Assembly: GCA_036346275.1 (NCBI GenBank)
Contig: CM070713.1
Span: forward strand, 72,842,382-72,906,381
Source of the DNA: Otatea glauca
Lineage: Eukaryota; Streptophyta; Magnoliopsida; Poales; Poaceae
DNA length: 64,000 nucleotides
Reading direction: 5' to 3'
Part shown: positions 45,580 to 59,280 of the stretch, one piece after another
Position numbering within the stretch: the first letter of the stretch is position 1
Layout of the letters: each line of letters begins with the position of its first letter
The notes under the pieces: generated by a model
What the model was told of the DNA's origin: nothing
What the model saw: only the letters and a program-made list of their open reading frames with translations
Databases searched by the model: none
Translations under genes and position numbers: made by a program

Positions 45580-48500
45580 TGTAACATCCCAAAAATTTGC
45601 CTTTAATATTATTTTAATGTTATTTGTACCTTTTGTGATTTTCTGGAATTTATTGGATTTTCTAGAATTTATTTGAATTAATTTCAAAATTATGTATATT
45701 GACCTTTTATGAAAATTAATTAAATTTGGACAAGTTTAATATAATTTTTTGCTAAAACTATTTTATTTGAGCTCAAAATGTCTCAAAGTATTTTTGATAA
45801 TTTTCTTGGATTTTTCCTGGTATGTTTAGTGCCTAAAACCATTTAATCGAATTACCAGAATTATTTTAATTGATACATCCGGGAAAGTCTGTTGAGCAGT
45901 GCTGGGCTCGGCCCATTTACTTTGCGCTCTAGGCCCAGCATTCCGCGGCCTTAGCCCATTTTCTAGAGGCGTGAGTGCTGTCCGTTGGACCAAGGTTTGA
46001 CAACCGAGATTTGGAGATGAAGGGTGAAAACCCTACCGTGTGCTAACCGTCGGATCAAGATTTATCGATGCTGATTGAGCCGGGCCGGTTTAGGAAAGAT
46101 TAGCTCGTGATCGTTGGATGAGCCCGGTCGGATCTGATGGTGCTGCATCAGAGGTGATCGCTGCCGTTTGTCGTTGATCGGATGGTTGATCGTTGTCGTG
46201 TTCGCGAAGGACTCGGAGCGCCGCCGCCGTCGTTTGGAGCACGGACTCCAAGGATGCCGGCCGAATCCAGGACTCTTCTGGGTATTTAAGTGTGCATCGG
46301 GTGCGCCGCGAGCCCGTGAGAGCATCCCCTAGGTTTTCAGCCCTGGGGTGGAGCCGTTTCACCATAATTTGAGGATTAGATCGAACGCCATCGTGTGGAA
46401 GAAAGCACCGATTCGTCGCCGTCAAGCCGTCGCAAAGCTCAAGGCTGATCGCATCTGATTCGCCGATGTCCAGGGCATCTCGTGCGCAAGCTTGTGAAGC
46501 AGGAGGACCGTTGGAGCAGGAGATCACCGCAAAGGCCGTCGTCACCGGAGAAGAAGGTCGCATCGCCGTCGAGCCAATGCCCGAACCAAAAATCCGCTCA
46601 CGTCAGGACGTATGCGAGGTCGCGAGCTCACCGTAGGTGTCCATCTCCGCCGTCGGCAATGACCCTAGGACTACGGCACCGCCGGGTGACGTGGGCTGCT
46701 GCTTCGTTGACGCGTGGCTGCATCGTCACACCGTCGGTCGAGGTGGCAGTGGTGTGGCTATCGCGCGCGCGCGCGTACGTCGTCGGGTCGGTAGAGCTTG
46801 GTCCCACATGTCGACAAACGGATCCGTGTGGACCGAGTCCACCGTGAACCCGATGAGGTTCATGGACCCAGTCCATGGATCAAGGGGCACGTGTCAGCAC
46901 AGGAGCGCTTCGGGTCAGGGCTGATGTCAGCATGACGCAATAAATCCGTTTTTCAGAATAAAAATAATTCAGTTAATACTGATTTTCCAATTTCTGTATT
47001 TTCAGTATTTATTCAAACTTCAAAAGGTTATATCTTTTGCATTTTAACTCGGATTGAGGTGATTCAAATCTCTAAAAATTTATAAAATTTAGATCTATTT
47101 AATGGTGAATTTTATTTAATTTTTATATATTGTTTTCTCTCTGTTTTGGTGTTTATTTGTTGTTCTCTCTCGTTTTGCGTAGACGTTAAATTGTGCAACG
47201 CATCCGAGGAAGATTCGTCGACTCAAGACCAAGGTCCAGAACAAGAATAAGGGCTTTTATAAGGCAAGTTGTGCTTTGATCATGTTGAACCCATGTTTAT
47301 ACAAATGCTATATTGTTTTACTCTATTGCATGGTATTTCAAGTATACAAATTGTTTCAACTTAAATTGGGATCTAGTTAATCTACCCATATGATCTATAC
47401 CCTACCTTGTCATTGTATGCCATAATCTATTGTCACCCTAGATTGGTTCATTATAGTTGGTTAGTAATGATAATCAACATGGGATGGTTAGACCGTATTA
47501 GTTGCTTAGCCATGCCACGTCATCACATGTGTTTGAATCATTGATAATTAATCTTGACTAATGGAATATGGAACGATGTTATGAACTTGTGTGCCATGTG
47601 GGATCACACGATGAGATTGAGTTGTTATGGCGAGTCATGTCACGCAACGATGTTGAATTGTTGATAGCACATGGTGCTTGGTAATCAACTTGGGGTGATA
47701 ATCACTTAGATTGGGGCAAGTGACAAGGGGCGAGTATGCTAAGGTGGGCCCAATGGACAGAGGGTATGTGGATGTCTTGCCCTGATCACTTTAAGGACTT
47801 AACCTTGCAAGCCTTTGACCTGAGTCAATCATGCAACCACATGTCTGGCATGGGACAGCCTAGCTGATTAATTTGTAATGTCTTAGCTTTGGTACTATCT
47901 TGGTCGGTGTGAGTTCCCGAGTTATGGAGTAATTCACATGGCGCAAGAGGGGGCCCTGGATGTGGTAACTAGTCCCACCAGTGTTGAAACCTTAGTGGGT
48001 GGTACCGGGTTAAGCCAGAGCATTGTAAAGGCTTTGTCGCGATTTCTCCGCCGACACACCAAAGGAAGTGTGTTAATTGCATGGCATCAAGAGATGATCA
48101 TGTCGTGTGGGTAAAGTGCATAACCTCTGTAGAGTGTGAACATATTCGAATAGCCGTGCTCGCGGTATTGAGCAATGCTCGGGAACTACAGTTAAGGGTT
48201 AGCTTAATTAAATGGACAACTTGGTTGGGATGGCAGATTGCCATATGGAAGGTTGGAACTTGATTTAGGATTGGAAACTTAGTTTACTTGAGAAATGTTG
48301 AATCTATCTATTACTGATAGGGATGAAAACGGGTCGGATATTTCCCGCCCGATCCGGGACTGGATCCGGTCGGGACCGGATTTTACTATCCGGTCGGATC
48401 CGGGATCGAATCCGGATACTTGAATCCGGATTCGAGATCGGATCCGGAGCATCCAATATCCGGTAAATACGGGACGGGATCCGGATATTCGGATTTTTCC

Positions 48501-49489
48501 TATTCGGATATCCGGATTTTTCCTATTCGGATATCGAATCGGATATTCGAATCGGATATTCGGATTTTCCTATTCGGATATCAGCAAGGCCCAGCCCATT
48601 TTCATCATTTTTTCCCATTTCGGCCCATTTATATTAACAATTAGTTGGTTCTATTGATCCTCAAGTAGCATATTCTTTCTACGATGTTTGTTGAATTTAA
48701 TTGATATATAATTTGTTACTATAGTCATGTACTCGTATGGTTTTAATTCAATATATATTATTCTATATATGCGTGCGTTATCCGTATATCTTTATCCGTT
48801 TCCGACCCGAATCCGTCACATATCCGTTCCGTATCCGTATCCCGAATAACCCGAATCCGTATCCGTATCCGGTTAGCCCGTATCCGGTTCCGAATCCGGG
48901 AAAAAAATATGGGTTAGGATACGGGAAGAGCAATATCCGGCCGTATCCGACCCGTTTTCACCCCTAATTACTGATATTTGTTTTGCAGTCTTTACAATCT
49001 ATTTATTGTATTTGTTCATAAATGCTGCTTTGTTGCAAAATAACCCTGATAGCCTGTCCTTTGAAATAAGCCTTGCATATAGCTATGTTAGAATTGCATT
49101 TTGTGCACAACTTGTTGAGTGCTTTATGTACTCACCCTTGCCAACAACAACATCATCAGTTGAGGAGTCTACATCTATACTGGAGGAGGAGTTCCATGAG
49201 GAGACGAATGTTTAGGGCGCAAGCCTTGTCGATTACTGTGGTATCTTGAGGGTTGTCTACGTTTTCAGTCCGCTGCAGTTTAATATGTCATTCAGCCTTG
49301 CGAGGCATAGTCATGTAAGTTGACCATAAGGTCATTCAACTAGTAGTATATAGTATATGATGTTTTTCATAATGTTTCCGCTATGTATGATTGTGATATT
49401 TACTGATGTTGAGCCTGTGTGCACTAGCGTGATCCTGGACTAGTGCGGTATACACAGAGGGTCCGAATTTACATATTCGGGTCCCGACA
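45580..49489 (+). mobile_element. Solo LTR of a Ty3/Gypsy-like retrotransposon, with nested hAT MITE
   Basis: The left end is TGTAACATCCCAAAAATTTG and the right end ...GGGTCCCGACA, flanked by a perfect TATAA duplication (45575-45579 and 49490-49494). Its total of 3,910 bp drops to 3,253 bp without the nested hAT element and its 8-bp duplication. No gag or pol and no second LTR were found, so it reads as a solo LTR left by LTR-LTR recombination. The TGTAACA-type start and the gttgagtgctttatgtactc text near the end recall large LTRs of grass Gypsy elements; that family assignment is tentative. It interrupts Helitron Rep coding sequence. Confidence 0.85.
48318..48966. mobile_element. hAT MITE, complete
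   Basis: TIRs TAGGGATGAAAACGGGTCGG and (reversed right end) TAGGGGTGAAAACGGGTCGG are flanked by the exact 8-bp duplication ATTACTGA (48310-48317 and 48967-48974). The interior is built of repeated atccgga/tatccg words and has no coding capacity. It shares the TAGGG(A/G)TGAAAA tip with the larger hAT at 21753-23253 but a different interior. Confidence 0.95.
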
Positions 49490-50783
49490 TATAATAAGGA
49501 GTTTAATATCCCACGATGCATCTAGAATTTGTAGTAGTAGTAGCCTCTTAGAGTAAAGCAAAGCCGGTTATTCGAATCTACGCAGAAGAGGGATATAGTT
49601 AGGTGATGTGTAAATAATTAGGACATCAATAATGATGAGATGCCGCATTCACAACAATACTCACCTGGATCCTCGTAGTGATTGTCGTTATTGTTATTTT
49701 TAGGTGCTCGAATTACAACTTTAAGGGGCACACCATGCTTCGGGATATGTGGATGCCAGCCTAGTTCTCCTCTTGGGAAGAAGAGTGGATACGACAGGGG
49801 GTCGTAGCATCCATAGTGCGGCTTTATATTGTAATTCTCATTGTTGTTGCCATATAGGATTACGCTGCAGTTGAAATATCTGTGCCGCTCGTTGCCCTCG
49901 ACCTACACAGCAGCCACTTCCGACGTTACTGGCTTGTTGTAGACTCGTTGATCCATCTGTAAGTCGGTGTTCAGTGATACACGATATTTCTCGAGGTCTT
50001 CGGCTTGGCCTAGTCTCCTGAAAGTTTGAGAGTAGGGGTTGTCCCGGAGGATGTTGACCAACCTCCTTACGACTTCCTGGTCGAGGCTAGGTGAGTAACG
50101 AAACCGGTGATTCGAACTGGGGTCATCATCATAGAAATAGAGTTTCAAATGATCCGGACCGGACTTGCTCGGACCAAAGGAATGGACATTGTGGTAAATC
50201 TGTCCGTGGGTTCGAAATGTGTACACTCCAGACCTCTTGTTGGTGTAGTTCTCGTCGAGACTCAAGCCTAGGCTGGTGAAGGAGAAGTGATCGTTGAAGA
50301 ATCTTATGTTGTCACGAAAATGCCTAGCATCGGGATCTACACTCGACCAAAGCCTGCAGAGTTCGTGTATTGGCTCTGGTCCGATAGCCTGATTTTACCG
50401 TTGCGACAACAAAACCCGTTCATCTCATACTGGAACCTCTTTTGCACCGCAATGCTCACAGTCAGACTTAGCCTTTAGCACGTGTGTGCTATCGGGTACG
50501 TTGTTATACACATGATCGTAGGGATCTTCGACATTTGAGCCCATTGGAGAGTTATTTGCTAGCTCATCAAAGCCTATGTCCTCCATTGCGTCGTCACCTG
50601 GATGGATTCAAGTTGAGGGGATTATGATAGGTGTTGGATTCTATATAAAGGAGAGAGAAATGACGTCTAGACTACCTCCACCCGCGAACATGTAGTACTC
50701 CTCATCCATATCCTCCTCTACGGTCGTTTCTATACCATCTGTCATTTTCCGTGAGTATAGGTTAATAACGGTTACGTAGTTTG

Positions 50784-51768
50784 TGTTGAGAAACTTGGCA
50801 TTTTTCGGTTTAATTTAATCCACATAAAAAATTATATAACATGACATCTAGCATAGTGATCACATAGTAAACAACAAGTGTATAACTCAACAGAAGAGTC
50901 TGCAGATTATACCCTTGAGCGGGGCCAGTGCTGGTGGCACCAGAGGCGCTATTCTGCAGATCAGTCGACATGATCGCAGTTTGTCGTAGTAGTCGATCGA
51001 ACTTGAAGCAATGTAGACGGTTGTTGCAGTGCCGATTCCGATGATGTAATCGAACACAATGAGCAATCACGCTGTCTTCGCGTTCCCTAAAAATCGTATT
51101 CGCTCTCTATCCCGCAGCAGGGACGCAAGAGAATGATGATTCCGGAGGCCTGCTCACTCTGGTTCTGTCGCGCAGGAGAGGCAGTCGAAAACCTTGGCGC
51201 AGCTGCAATGCAGAATCGGATGAGGAGGAGGCTCTGATATTGTTTCTGTAGTTTACACAGGAGAGAAGGGCGCCCTTTTATAGGCACCAGGAGAGGAGGC
51301 TATGAGCCAGCCATCAACCACGTCCGTGACTGGTAACTGACGACGGTTACTGCTCATAAACCGGCCATGTCCGTTACTGGTAACTGACGGTGGTTACTTC
51401 TCATAAACTGGCTATGTCCGTTCCAGGTAACTGACGGCGGTTACTCATAAACCAGCCACATTGATCACTGAAATGGCAAGAAACAAACCGCTCCCGCCCA
51501 GCACATCACGTCCGGACTGGCCTGCGCCGCGCACGTGCACGTCACGTCACATCACGTCTCGACTCGACTCGCACACGCCACGGCTCGGCTCGGTGCGCGC
51601 GCGCGTGTGGCACCGCCTTTTCCTTTTTCCAACCTCACAACAGATGAACATGAGTCCAAGCTATTTAAGTTCGTCAAACCTTCTCTCAACTACCCATGTG
51701 GGACTAATGTCCTCATAACTCCTAGTATTGCACATGGGCCTTGGGATTTATTGGGCCAAAAACTAACA
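50784..51768 (-). repeat. Copia 2 LTR (3' LTR in element orientation)
   Basis: Left LTR. It contains repeated gtccgttactggtaactgac units near 51320-51440 and the shared tail with ctatttaagttcgtcaaacc. Confidence 0.95.
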
Positions 51769-52329
51769 ATCCCTACCAAATTCCAAGGCATATGTGAAAT
51801 ACTCTCAGTTCCACTGTTGTTTGATATACCAGGGTTTCGATGGAGACTGTTAAGTTGAACATCCACCTAGGACAGAGGTTACACTCATCCACAACTGAAC
51901 AATGGACTATGCCTTGAATTGACAGTTTTGTGCGAACAAGTTTCACCAAAACCCTTTACTGATGCTAGACTGCTATAAGCATTCCCTCGGTTTGGAGCGT
52001 ATAAGTCATACTCCTTGGTCTTTCATGAGTTTATAGAGATTACCCAATCTCATAGACTGTGACTAGCAGTCAGGCTCATATAGGTGTATTCCTCATAAGA
52101 TGTTCTGTAGGACAACATCTCTGCTTATATAAGCCACTCGAAATACATTAATATATGATCAACCTGCCATACAGAATAGGAGAGTAATGCATCTCCAATG
52201 GAGTGGGCTATGTACTAAAGTACTCTCCTCCTAGTCAACCAATAGCTTGTTTCACCACCCTACTTCACGGGATCTCCGATCACATAGGATGAGTTACCAC
52301 TAAGGTGTGACTTATGTTGGTCTCAAGCC

Positions 52330-55300
52330 CATCTCCCTCGATGCTTCATCTATCACATTCCGTGATAGTCCCTTAGTAAAGGGATCTGCCAAGTTTTTAG
52401 CCATCTGGACATAGTCCAATGCTATCACTCCGGAGTTTCTCATTTTCCTGACAAACTTCAAACGCCTCTTTACATGCCTTGATGACTTCATGTTGTCCTT
52501 AGAATTGTTCACCTTGACAATCACCGTTTGATTATCACAGTTCATTAGGATAGCCGGTATCGGTTTTTCAACAACCGGTAAATCCATTAGGAGTTCACGA
52601 AGCCACTCAGCCTCAACAGTGGTGGTGTCTAATGTGTGAGTTCTGCTTCCATTGTTGACCTTGTTAAGATGGTCTGCTTGCAAGACTTCCATGAAACAAC
52701 ATCACCTCCAAGTTTGAACACATATCCACTTGTGGCTTTTATCTCATCAGCATCAGATATCCAATTAGAATCACTGTAACCCTCTAGTACCCTTGGGTAC
52801 CCGGTATAGGGAATACCAAAACTCATAGTACCATGTAGATAGCGCATTACTCTTTCAAGAGCATGCCAATGATCATCTCCCGGGTTTGAGACAAACCGGC
52901 TCAATTTGCTGATAGCAAATGAGATGTTAGGCCTCGTAGCGCTAGCTAAGTACATAAGAGAACCAATTATCTGAGAATATCTCAACTGATCTCTTGTTAT
53001 CCCTTTGTTTTTTTCGTAGAATCACACTAGCATCATAAAGTGTTGGAGCTGACTTGCAGTCACTAAAACCAAAGCGACTCAAGATCTTTTCCACATAGTG
53101 GGATTGCAAAAGCGTAACCCCACCAACACCTTCTCTCACTAGCTTTATGTTTAGGATAACATAAGCCTCTCCCAGATCTTTCATCTCAAAGCTTTTGGAC
53201 AAAAAGTCCTTGACTTCCTTAATCACATTAAGGCTAGTCCCAAAGATCAATATGTCATCGACATATAAGCATAAAATCACTCCCTCGCACCCACCATAGC
53301 GATAGTACACACATTTATCAGCTTCATTCACAACAAAGCCAGCAGATGTCAAAGTCTTGTCGAACTTCTCATGCCATTGCTTAGGTGCTTGTTTAAGGCC
53401 ATATAGAGATTTCAACAATTTACACACCATGCCTTCTTGACCTTTTGCTACAAACACATCTGGCTGATCCATATAGATCTTCTCATCTAACTCTCCATTT
53501 AAGAAAGCCATCTTAACGTCCATCTGATGAATGAGAAGACCATGAGACACTGCCAGAGAAAGTAGCACTCGAATTATGGTCAATCGAGCAACAGGTGAGT
53601 AAGTATCGAAGAAATCCTCTCCTTCTTTCTGGGTATAACCCTTAGCCACAAGTCTTGCCTTGTACTTTTTAATTGTACCATCAGGCCTAAGCTTTTTCTT
53701 GAACACCCACTTGCACCCTACAGGTTTGCACCCATAAGGTCGTTCGACAACCTCCCAAGTTCCATTAGACATAATAGAATCCATTTCACTCTATACTGCT
53801 TCCTTCCAATAGTCAGCATCAGGAGATGAATATGCCTCTTCAATGATTCTTGGAGTGTCATCCATTAGATATACAATGAAGTCATCACCAAAAGACTTTA
53901 CAGTTCTTTGTCTCTTACTCTTACGAGGTGCTTCATTGTCTTCATCTACAGGATTCTCTTCAAGTGAAGGTTCAACGTGCGTTATTGGAATGATAGGCTC
54001 AGGAGGGAAGACAGGTTCTTGGTTAGATAAGCTAGGTGTTTCTTTCATTGGAAATACGTCCTCAAAGAATGTGACATCTCTGGACTCCATTATCATACCC
54101 TGATACATATCGGGTACTCCAGATTTTACTATTAAAAACCTATACCCAATACTATGAAAGGTATACCCAAGAAAGACACAATTTACGGTCTTTGGTCCAA
54201 GCTTACGCTTCTTTGGGATTGGCACATTGACCTTAGCCAAACAACACGAAGTTTGTAAGTAAGAGAGATTTAATCTTTTCTTTTCCCATTCTTCGAACGG
54301 GGTTATCTCTTTATTCTTTGTAGGAACTCTGTTTAGGACATGACATGTAGTCAATATAGCCTCACCCCACCATTCCTTAGAAAGTCCCGCTATTTCTAAG
54401 ATGGCGTTAACCATCTCAGTTAGAGTGCGGTACTTTCTTTCCGCAATCCCGTTAGACTACGGTGAATAGGGCGGCGTCCTCTAATGAATTATACCGTGTT
54501 TCTCACAGAATAAATTGAAATCATTTGAGAAATACTCTCCACCGCGATCGGACTTAACCCGCTTAATCTTTTTCTGAAGTTGGTTTTCTGTCTCAGCTTT
54601 ATAAAGTTTAAAATAGTGAAGTGCCACATATTTTGATTTCAACAAATACACATAGCAATATCTAGTAGAATCATCTATTAAAGTCATGAAATATCTCTTT
54701 TCGCCTTTTGTCAACACACCGTTCATCTCGCACAGATCCGAGTGAACTAGTTCTAATGGTGCCAAACTCCTCACCTCTGCTGCCTTGTAAGACTTGCGAG
54801 TTTGCTTAGATTGCACACATACTTGGCACTTAGAACCTTTGACATAGGTAAACTTCGGGATTAAACTCATACTGGCAAGCCGCATCATGCAACCAAGATT
54901 AATATGACAAAGTCGTGAATGCCAAACATTAGACTCATCATTACATACATGATTCACCACATTATTACACATGTCTGATAACGAAAAGCGGAACAAACCT
55001 TCGCACTCATAGCCTTTACCAATAAAAGATCCAAATCTGGATACAACACATTTATTGGACTCAAAAACTAGCTTATAACCATCTCTACATAATAGAGATC
55101 CACTGACAAGGTTCTTATTAATCGCAGGTACATGTTGCACGTTCTTCAGTCGCACGACCTTGCCTGAAGTGAACTTCAGATCAACTGTGCCGACCCCACG
55201 CACAAATGCCTGTGATCCATTACCCATCAGTACGAAGGAAGTCCTTGTGATCTGGTAAGAAGAAAACCGACATTTGTCAGCACATACATTTATATTGGCC

Positions 55301-56200
55301 CCAGTGTCAACCCACCAATCTGGTGAATGACATACTGAAAGAACAAGAGGTATTGTTACGTACCCGGATGCTCCCTCTTCAGTATTACCAATGACAATGC
55401 TGGCAGACTTTTTCTGCTTGTCTTTGCGCTTAGTGCATTCCTTAGCCCAGTGGCCAGGTTTGCTGCATACAAAGCAGTCTCCCTTCCCTTTATTGTTCTT
55501 CTTCTTGAAGCTAGTAGTCTGGTTGACTTTATTGTTGCTATCAGCCTTGTTCTTATTTTTCTTTTGGGATTGAAAATTCCTTTTCTGCACCAAATTGGCA
55601 CTGGAATTTCCCTCGTCCCTTTCCACGAATATCCTTTACCCCCGCCTTCTCCTCAACATCAAGAGACCTAATCAAGTCAGCGACGCTGAACTGTTGTCTC
55701 TTATGTTTTAGAGAAGTGGCAAAATCCCGCCAAGAGAGTGGCAGTTTCGCAATGATGCATCCTGCCACAAACTTGTCAGGCAATACGCATGGAAAGTGCT
55801 CAAGCTCCTTTGCAGGCGACTGAATCTCATGAGCTTGTTGTACTACAGAACGATCATCGACCATCTTGTAGTCATGAAACTGCTCCATGACATACAGCTC
55901 ACTGCCTGCATCTGAGACTCCAAATTTGGCCTCAAGAGCATCCTATAATTGTTTAGCAGAAGATAAGATCATGTACACATCCACTAGGTTTTCTCCTAGA
56001 ACGCTTATAACGGCACCTCGAATGCAGTTATCGGTGACCTCAAACACTTTCTCCTCATCAGGAGATAGCACCCCTTCAGGCTTGCCTTGTGCCACATAAT
56101 ACACGTTCATGGCAGTCAACCAAAGAATCATCCTTACACGCCAACGTTTGTAGTTCGCTCCATCGAACATATTGGGCTTCAGTGTAGCAGCGAAGCCAGT
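52330..56200 (-). pseudogene. Copia 2 gag-pol, nearly complete but with stops
   Basis: The order on the minus strand is gag (55550-56200, MFDGANYKRWRVRMILWL), CCHC zinc knuckle (CFVCSKPGHWAKEC, near 55460), protease (WWVDTGANINVC, near 55300), integrase (54481-55000 and 53791-54414, with DDSTRYCYVYLLKSK and SDRGGEYFS), reverse transcriptase (52942-53784, YVDD at about 53254-53265) and RNase H (52312-52985, EAEWLRELLMD). The reading is interrupted by TAG codons at 55943-55945, 54481-54483, 54457-54459 and 53791-53793, and by frameshifts near 55615 and 52990. Several TAGs stand where the family has CAG or TGG. Most domains are otherwise well preserved. It is non-autonomous as read. Confidence 0.93.
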
Positions 56201-56233
56201 AACCGAAAAATTCCTATTATACGATTTTTGGAT

Positions 56234-57226
56234 TGTTGAGAAACTAGGCATTTTTTGGTTTAATTTAATCCACATAAAAACATTATATAACATGACATCT
56301 AGCATGGTGATCATATAGTAAACAGCAAGTGTATAACTTAACAGAAGAGTCTGCAGATTATACCCTTGAGCGGGGCCAGTGCCGGTGGCACCAGAGGCGC
56401 TATTCTCGCAGATCGATCGACATGATCGCGATTTGTCATAGTAGTCGATCGAACTTGAAGCAGTGTAGACGGTTGTTGCAGTGCCGATTCCGATGATGTA
56501 ATCGAACACAATGAGCAGTCACGCTGTCTTCGCGTTCTCCAAAAATCGTATTCGCTCTCTATCCCGCAGCAGGAACGCAAGAGAACGACGATTCCGGAGG
56601 TCTGCTCACTCTGGTTCCTGTGCACGCAGGACAGAGTCGGGAAAAACCTTGGCAGCAGCGTAACAACAGAACTGGATGAGGAGGCTCTGATGTTGTTTCT
56701 GTAGTTTACACAGGAGAGAAGGATGCCCTTTTATAGGCACCAGGAGAGGAGGCTATGAGCCAGCCATCAACCACATCCGTTACTGGTAATTGACGATGGT
56801 TACTGCTCATAAATCGGCCATGTCCGTTACTGGTAACTGACGACGGTTACTGCTCATAAATCGACCATGTCCATTACTGGTAACTGACGGTGGTTACTCA
56901 TAAACCAGCCACATTGATCACTGAAACGGCAAAAACAAACCGCTCCCGCCCAGCACATCACGTTCGGTCTGGCCTACGCCGCGCACGTGCACGTCACGTC
57001 ATGTCTCGTCTCGACTCGACTCGACACGCACATGCACTCGGCTCAACTCGACGCGCGCACGTGTGTGGCACCGCCTTTTCCTTTTTCCAACCTCACAACA
57101 GATGAACACGAGTCCAAGCTATTTAAGTTGGTCAAACCTTCTCTCAACTACCCATGTGGGACTAATGTCCTCATAACTCCTAGTATTGCTCATGGGCCTT
57201 GGGATTTATTGGGCCAAAAACTAACA
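56234..57226 (-). repeat. Copia 2 LTR (5' LTR in element orientation)
   Basis: Right LTR, nearly identical to 50784-51768, with TG...CA ends and GTTTG following at 57227-57231. Confidence 0.95.
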
Positions 57227-58188
57227 GTTTGAAAGGTAAATATAGATGTAGATGTTACCATTATCCGTAATAAATGACTGTGTTGAGGGATCTGCAGTAG
57301 CAAAGCCATGCGATGATGAATCGGCCACCACTGAAGCATCTGACTATGGGCATTGCATTGCAATTGATTCAGAGCATGGGGTGTCTCTCCTACTCGCGTA
57401 GCTTGCATTACGTTTATGTAGCAATGCTTGCCTATCGTCTGGTGTAATTATTTGCCTTGCTGATCTTCTACGGGCGTTAATATCATCCCTCTCCTCTCTT
57501 CTACATGCTCTTCAACATGCATTTGACTCTTGCCTTTCTTTGGGAGCCAAACTTCGACTACGTGCTCTTCGATGGGCATTAATTTCTTCCCTTTGTTCAG
57601 GTATTAAACTTTGATGGCGTGCTCTGTCACGTTCTCTTCTTGCTAACCTTTGCTCTGGTGTAAGAGCTGCATTCCTAGCATTTTGTCGATGACGCCTTGA
57701 TTGTATTTGTTCTTCTGTAAGGGTTGCATTTTTTGCATATTATCTACCATGGCTTGCCACGCTTTGCTCAAGTGTAATGCGAGCCTCTACTTGACCAAGA
57801 CTTGGCTGCCTTTGCTCCTCTGTCATGGTAGTAGAACTTTCAGCAACATTGCGGTAATTCATCATACCTGAAGTGTACAACACATGTAATAATAATGAGC
57901 TAATTTGAGGTGCCGCAATGTTTGTGATAAGAACACACATGATAGGAAAAAACAGCTTGTACCATTTGAGCAATCGCCTTGTAGCGATACACACATCGTG
58001 CGGGTACTTCGAGGTGGAATTGTGTATGGCGTAGGTGTTTGATTATGCTCATCTTCTTCGCCCGAAGACGAATAACTTTCACTTTGAATATTGTATCCTT
58101 CACGTATAAATAAGCTAGTAGGGGCTCGTGGCAAAATAGCGAGGCGAGGTCTCTTTGGAGCTTGTTGTGCATCCATCACTGCCAACAT

Positions 58189-59280
58189 GATATTTTAAAA
58201 AACATAGCATGCATATTTACAATTTATCATGCATTTATAGAATAATATAAGCCAAAATTATAAGGGATGGTCACATAGCAACCTTCTTTCCCTTTCCGTG
58301 ATGCTTGGTTTGGATGATGCGACATAATTGTCAAAATGGTTTGTGATCTACAGAAAGATTGGTGTGAGCACAAAGAAGATACCATTGTAAGAAATTTTGG
58401 AGTACGATACCATCTTGCTACTTTGCAAGTAAGTGTGTTAGCCTGATGGTACACTGGCTTTAGCGGTAGTTTTATGAGGAGATGGTGAGAAAGTGAGCAT
58501 TTTTTTGGTGATCTTTCCTTCCTGCTTTCCCTCTCTTTAATTATGGCTTGTGTATGCCATGTGCCTGATGAAATGTTCAAAAATACTAATTGTGGTATGG
58601 GCTACCATCGTTCTAGATAGCAGGTTGAGAACTTTTTTCCAACTATTACTGTTCAATATATGGTAGTATATGTATGATGTGTGTTTGGCGACGTGTTCGA
58701 GTAGTGGTTTTGATGTGGATTGCCGTTGTTCTCATAGGTTAGAGCTGTTTTATCCCCTGCGCTCTTCTTTAGTAGTACAATTTCCAAATTGTCTTACTAC
58801 TCACTCCACATCAAATATATAAGCATCATACATTAGATCACTTAACACCACAGAAATCGATTCATTAAATGGTCATGAATATAGCACACAGAAAAGTAGT
58901 AACGAATTAAGCCAACGATGAAATAACTTTAGAATAGTTTGCAGCCATACTTTGATAAGCAAACATACACAAACATGTCCATACAAGCAAATTTCATGTG
59001 ATCATAATAATAAAATATGTCTAGCATCCAGTTACATCACTAATCATATCTGCATCATTTATACTAATCCGAAAGGCATCGATTGGTAGTCCTAGTAACC
59101 ACCTGAGCTAGGTATTGCCAATCCTTTCAATAAACCTTTTTATGAATGTGAGATCAAATGCTCCTGCCACCAGTGTGTGTCGAAAGTATACAACAATTTA
59201 AGAAATGTATTAGTAAAAGAGAGTTGTAGTTTTCTTTTCTATGAAGTCCGATTCTTATTAAAAAAAACTTACTTTGAATT
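58189..59280. other. Helitron interior between RepHel and RPA-like genes
   Basis: No coding domain was recognised. AT-rich. On the minus strand it would hold the 3' end of the RPA-like gene and the promoter of RepHel. Confidence 0.4.

Larger units (their letters stand above)
50784..57226 (-). mobile_element. Copia LTR retrotransposon, copy 2
   Basis: LTRs at 50784-51768 and 56234-57226 begin TGTTGAGAAACT and end AAACTAACA. The duplication GTTTG (50779-50783 and 57227-57231) flanks the element. Orientation is minus: the polypurine-type tract (ttggtagggat, reversed) abuts the left LTR. LTRs of 985 and 993 bp are closely similar, so it is younger than copy 1, whose LTRs differ by many indels. 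It is inserted in the N-terminal coding region of the Helitron RepHel. Confidence 0.96.
42313..58188 (-). pseudogene. Helitron RepHel (rolling-circle Rep plus PIF1-like helicase), decayed
   Basis: Pieces in order: the N-terminal exon (57960-58188, MDAQQAPKRPRLAIL); basic repeats (57230-57880, ALTPEQRLARRERDRARHQS); the Helitron N-terminal domain (49600-50740, SGVYTFRTHGQIYHNV); the Rep domain (44230-45575, FDRLISTELPDKNKYP and VKYLFKYIYKGHD, which keeps the catalytic Tyr region); and the helicase (42313-43988, Walker A GMEGTGKT at 43662-43685, Walker B LIIWDEAS, and a C-terminal AMTINKAQGQTIPNVGVYL). The frame is broken by stops (for example 49522-49524 and two in the basic repeats), frameshifts (45.3 kb, 43.3 kb) and the two LTR-element insertions. 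In the HUH motif the expected GLPHAH reads GLLYVH, so a metal-binding His is lost. Confidence 0.92.

Noticed and set aside
45580..49489. A complete small retrotransposon (TRIM or LARD) rather than a solo LTR
   Set aside because: No second copy of the TGTAACATCCC start and no internal primer-binding site were seen.
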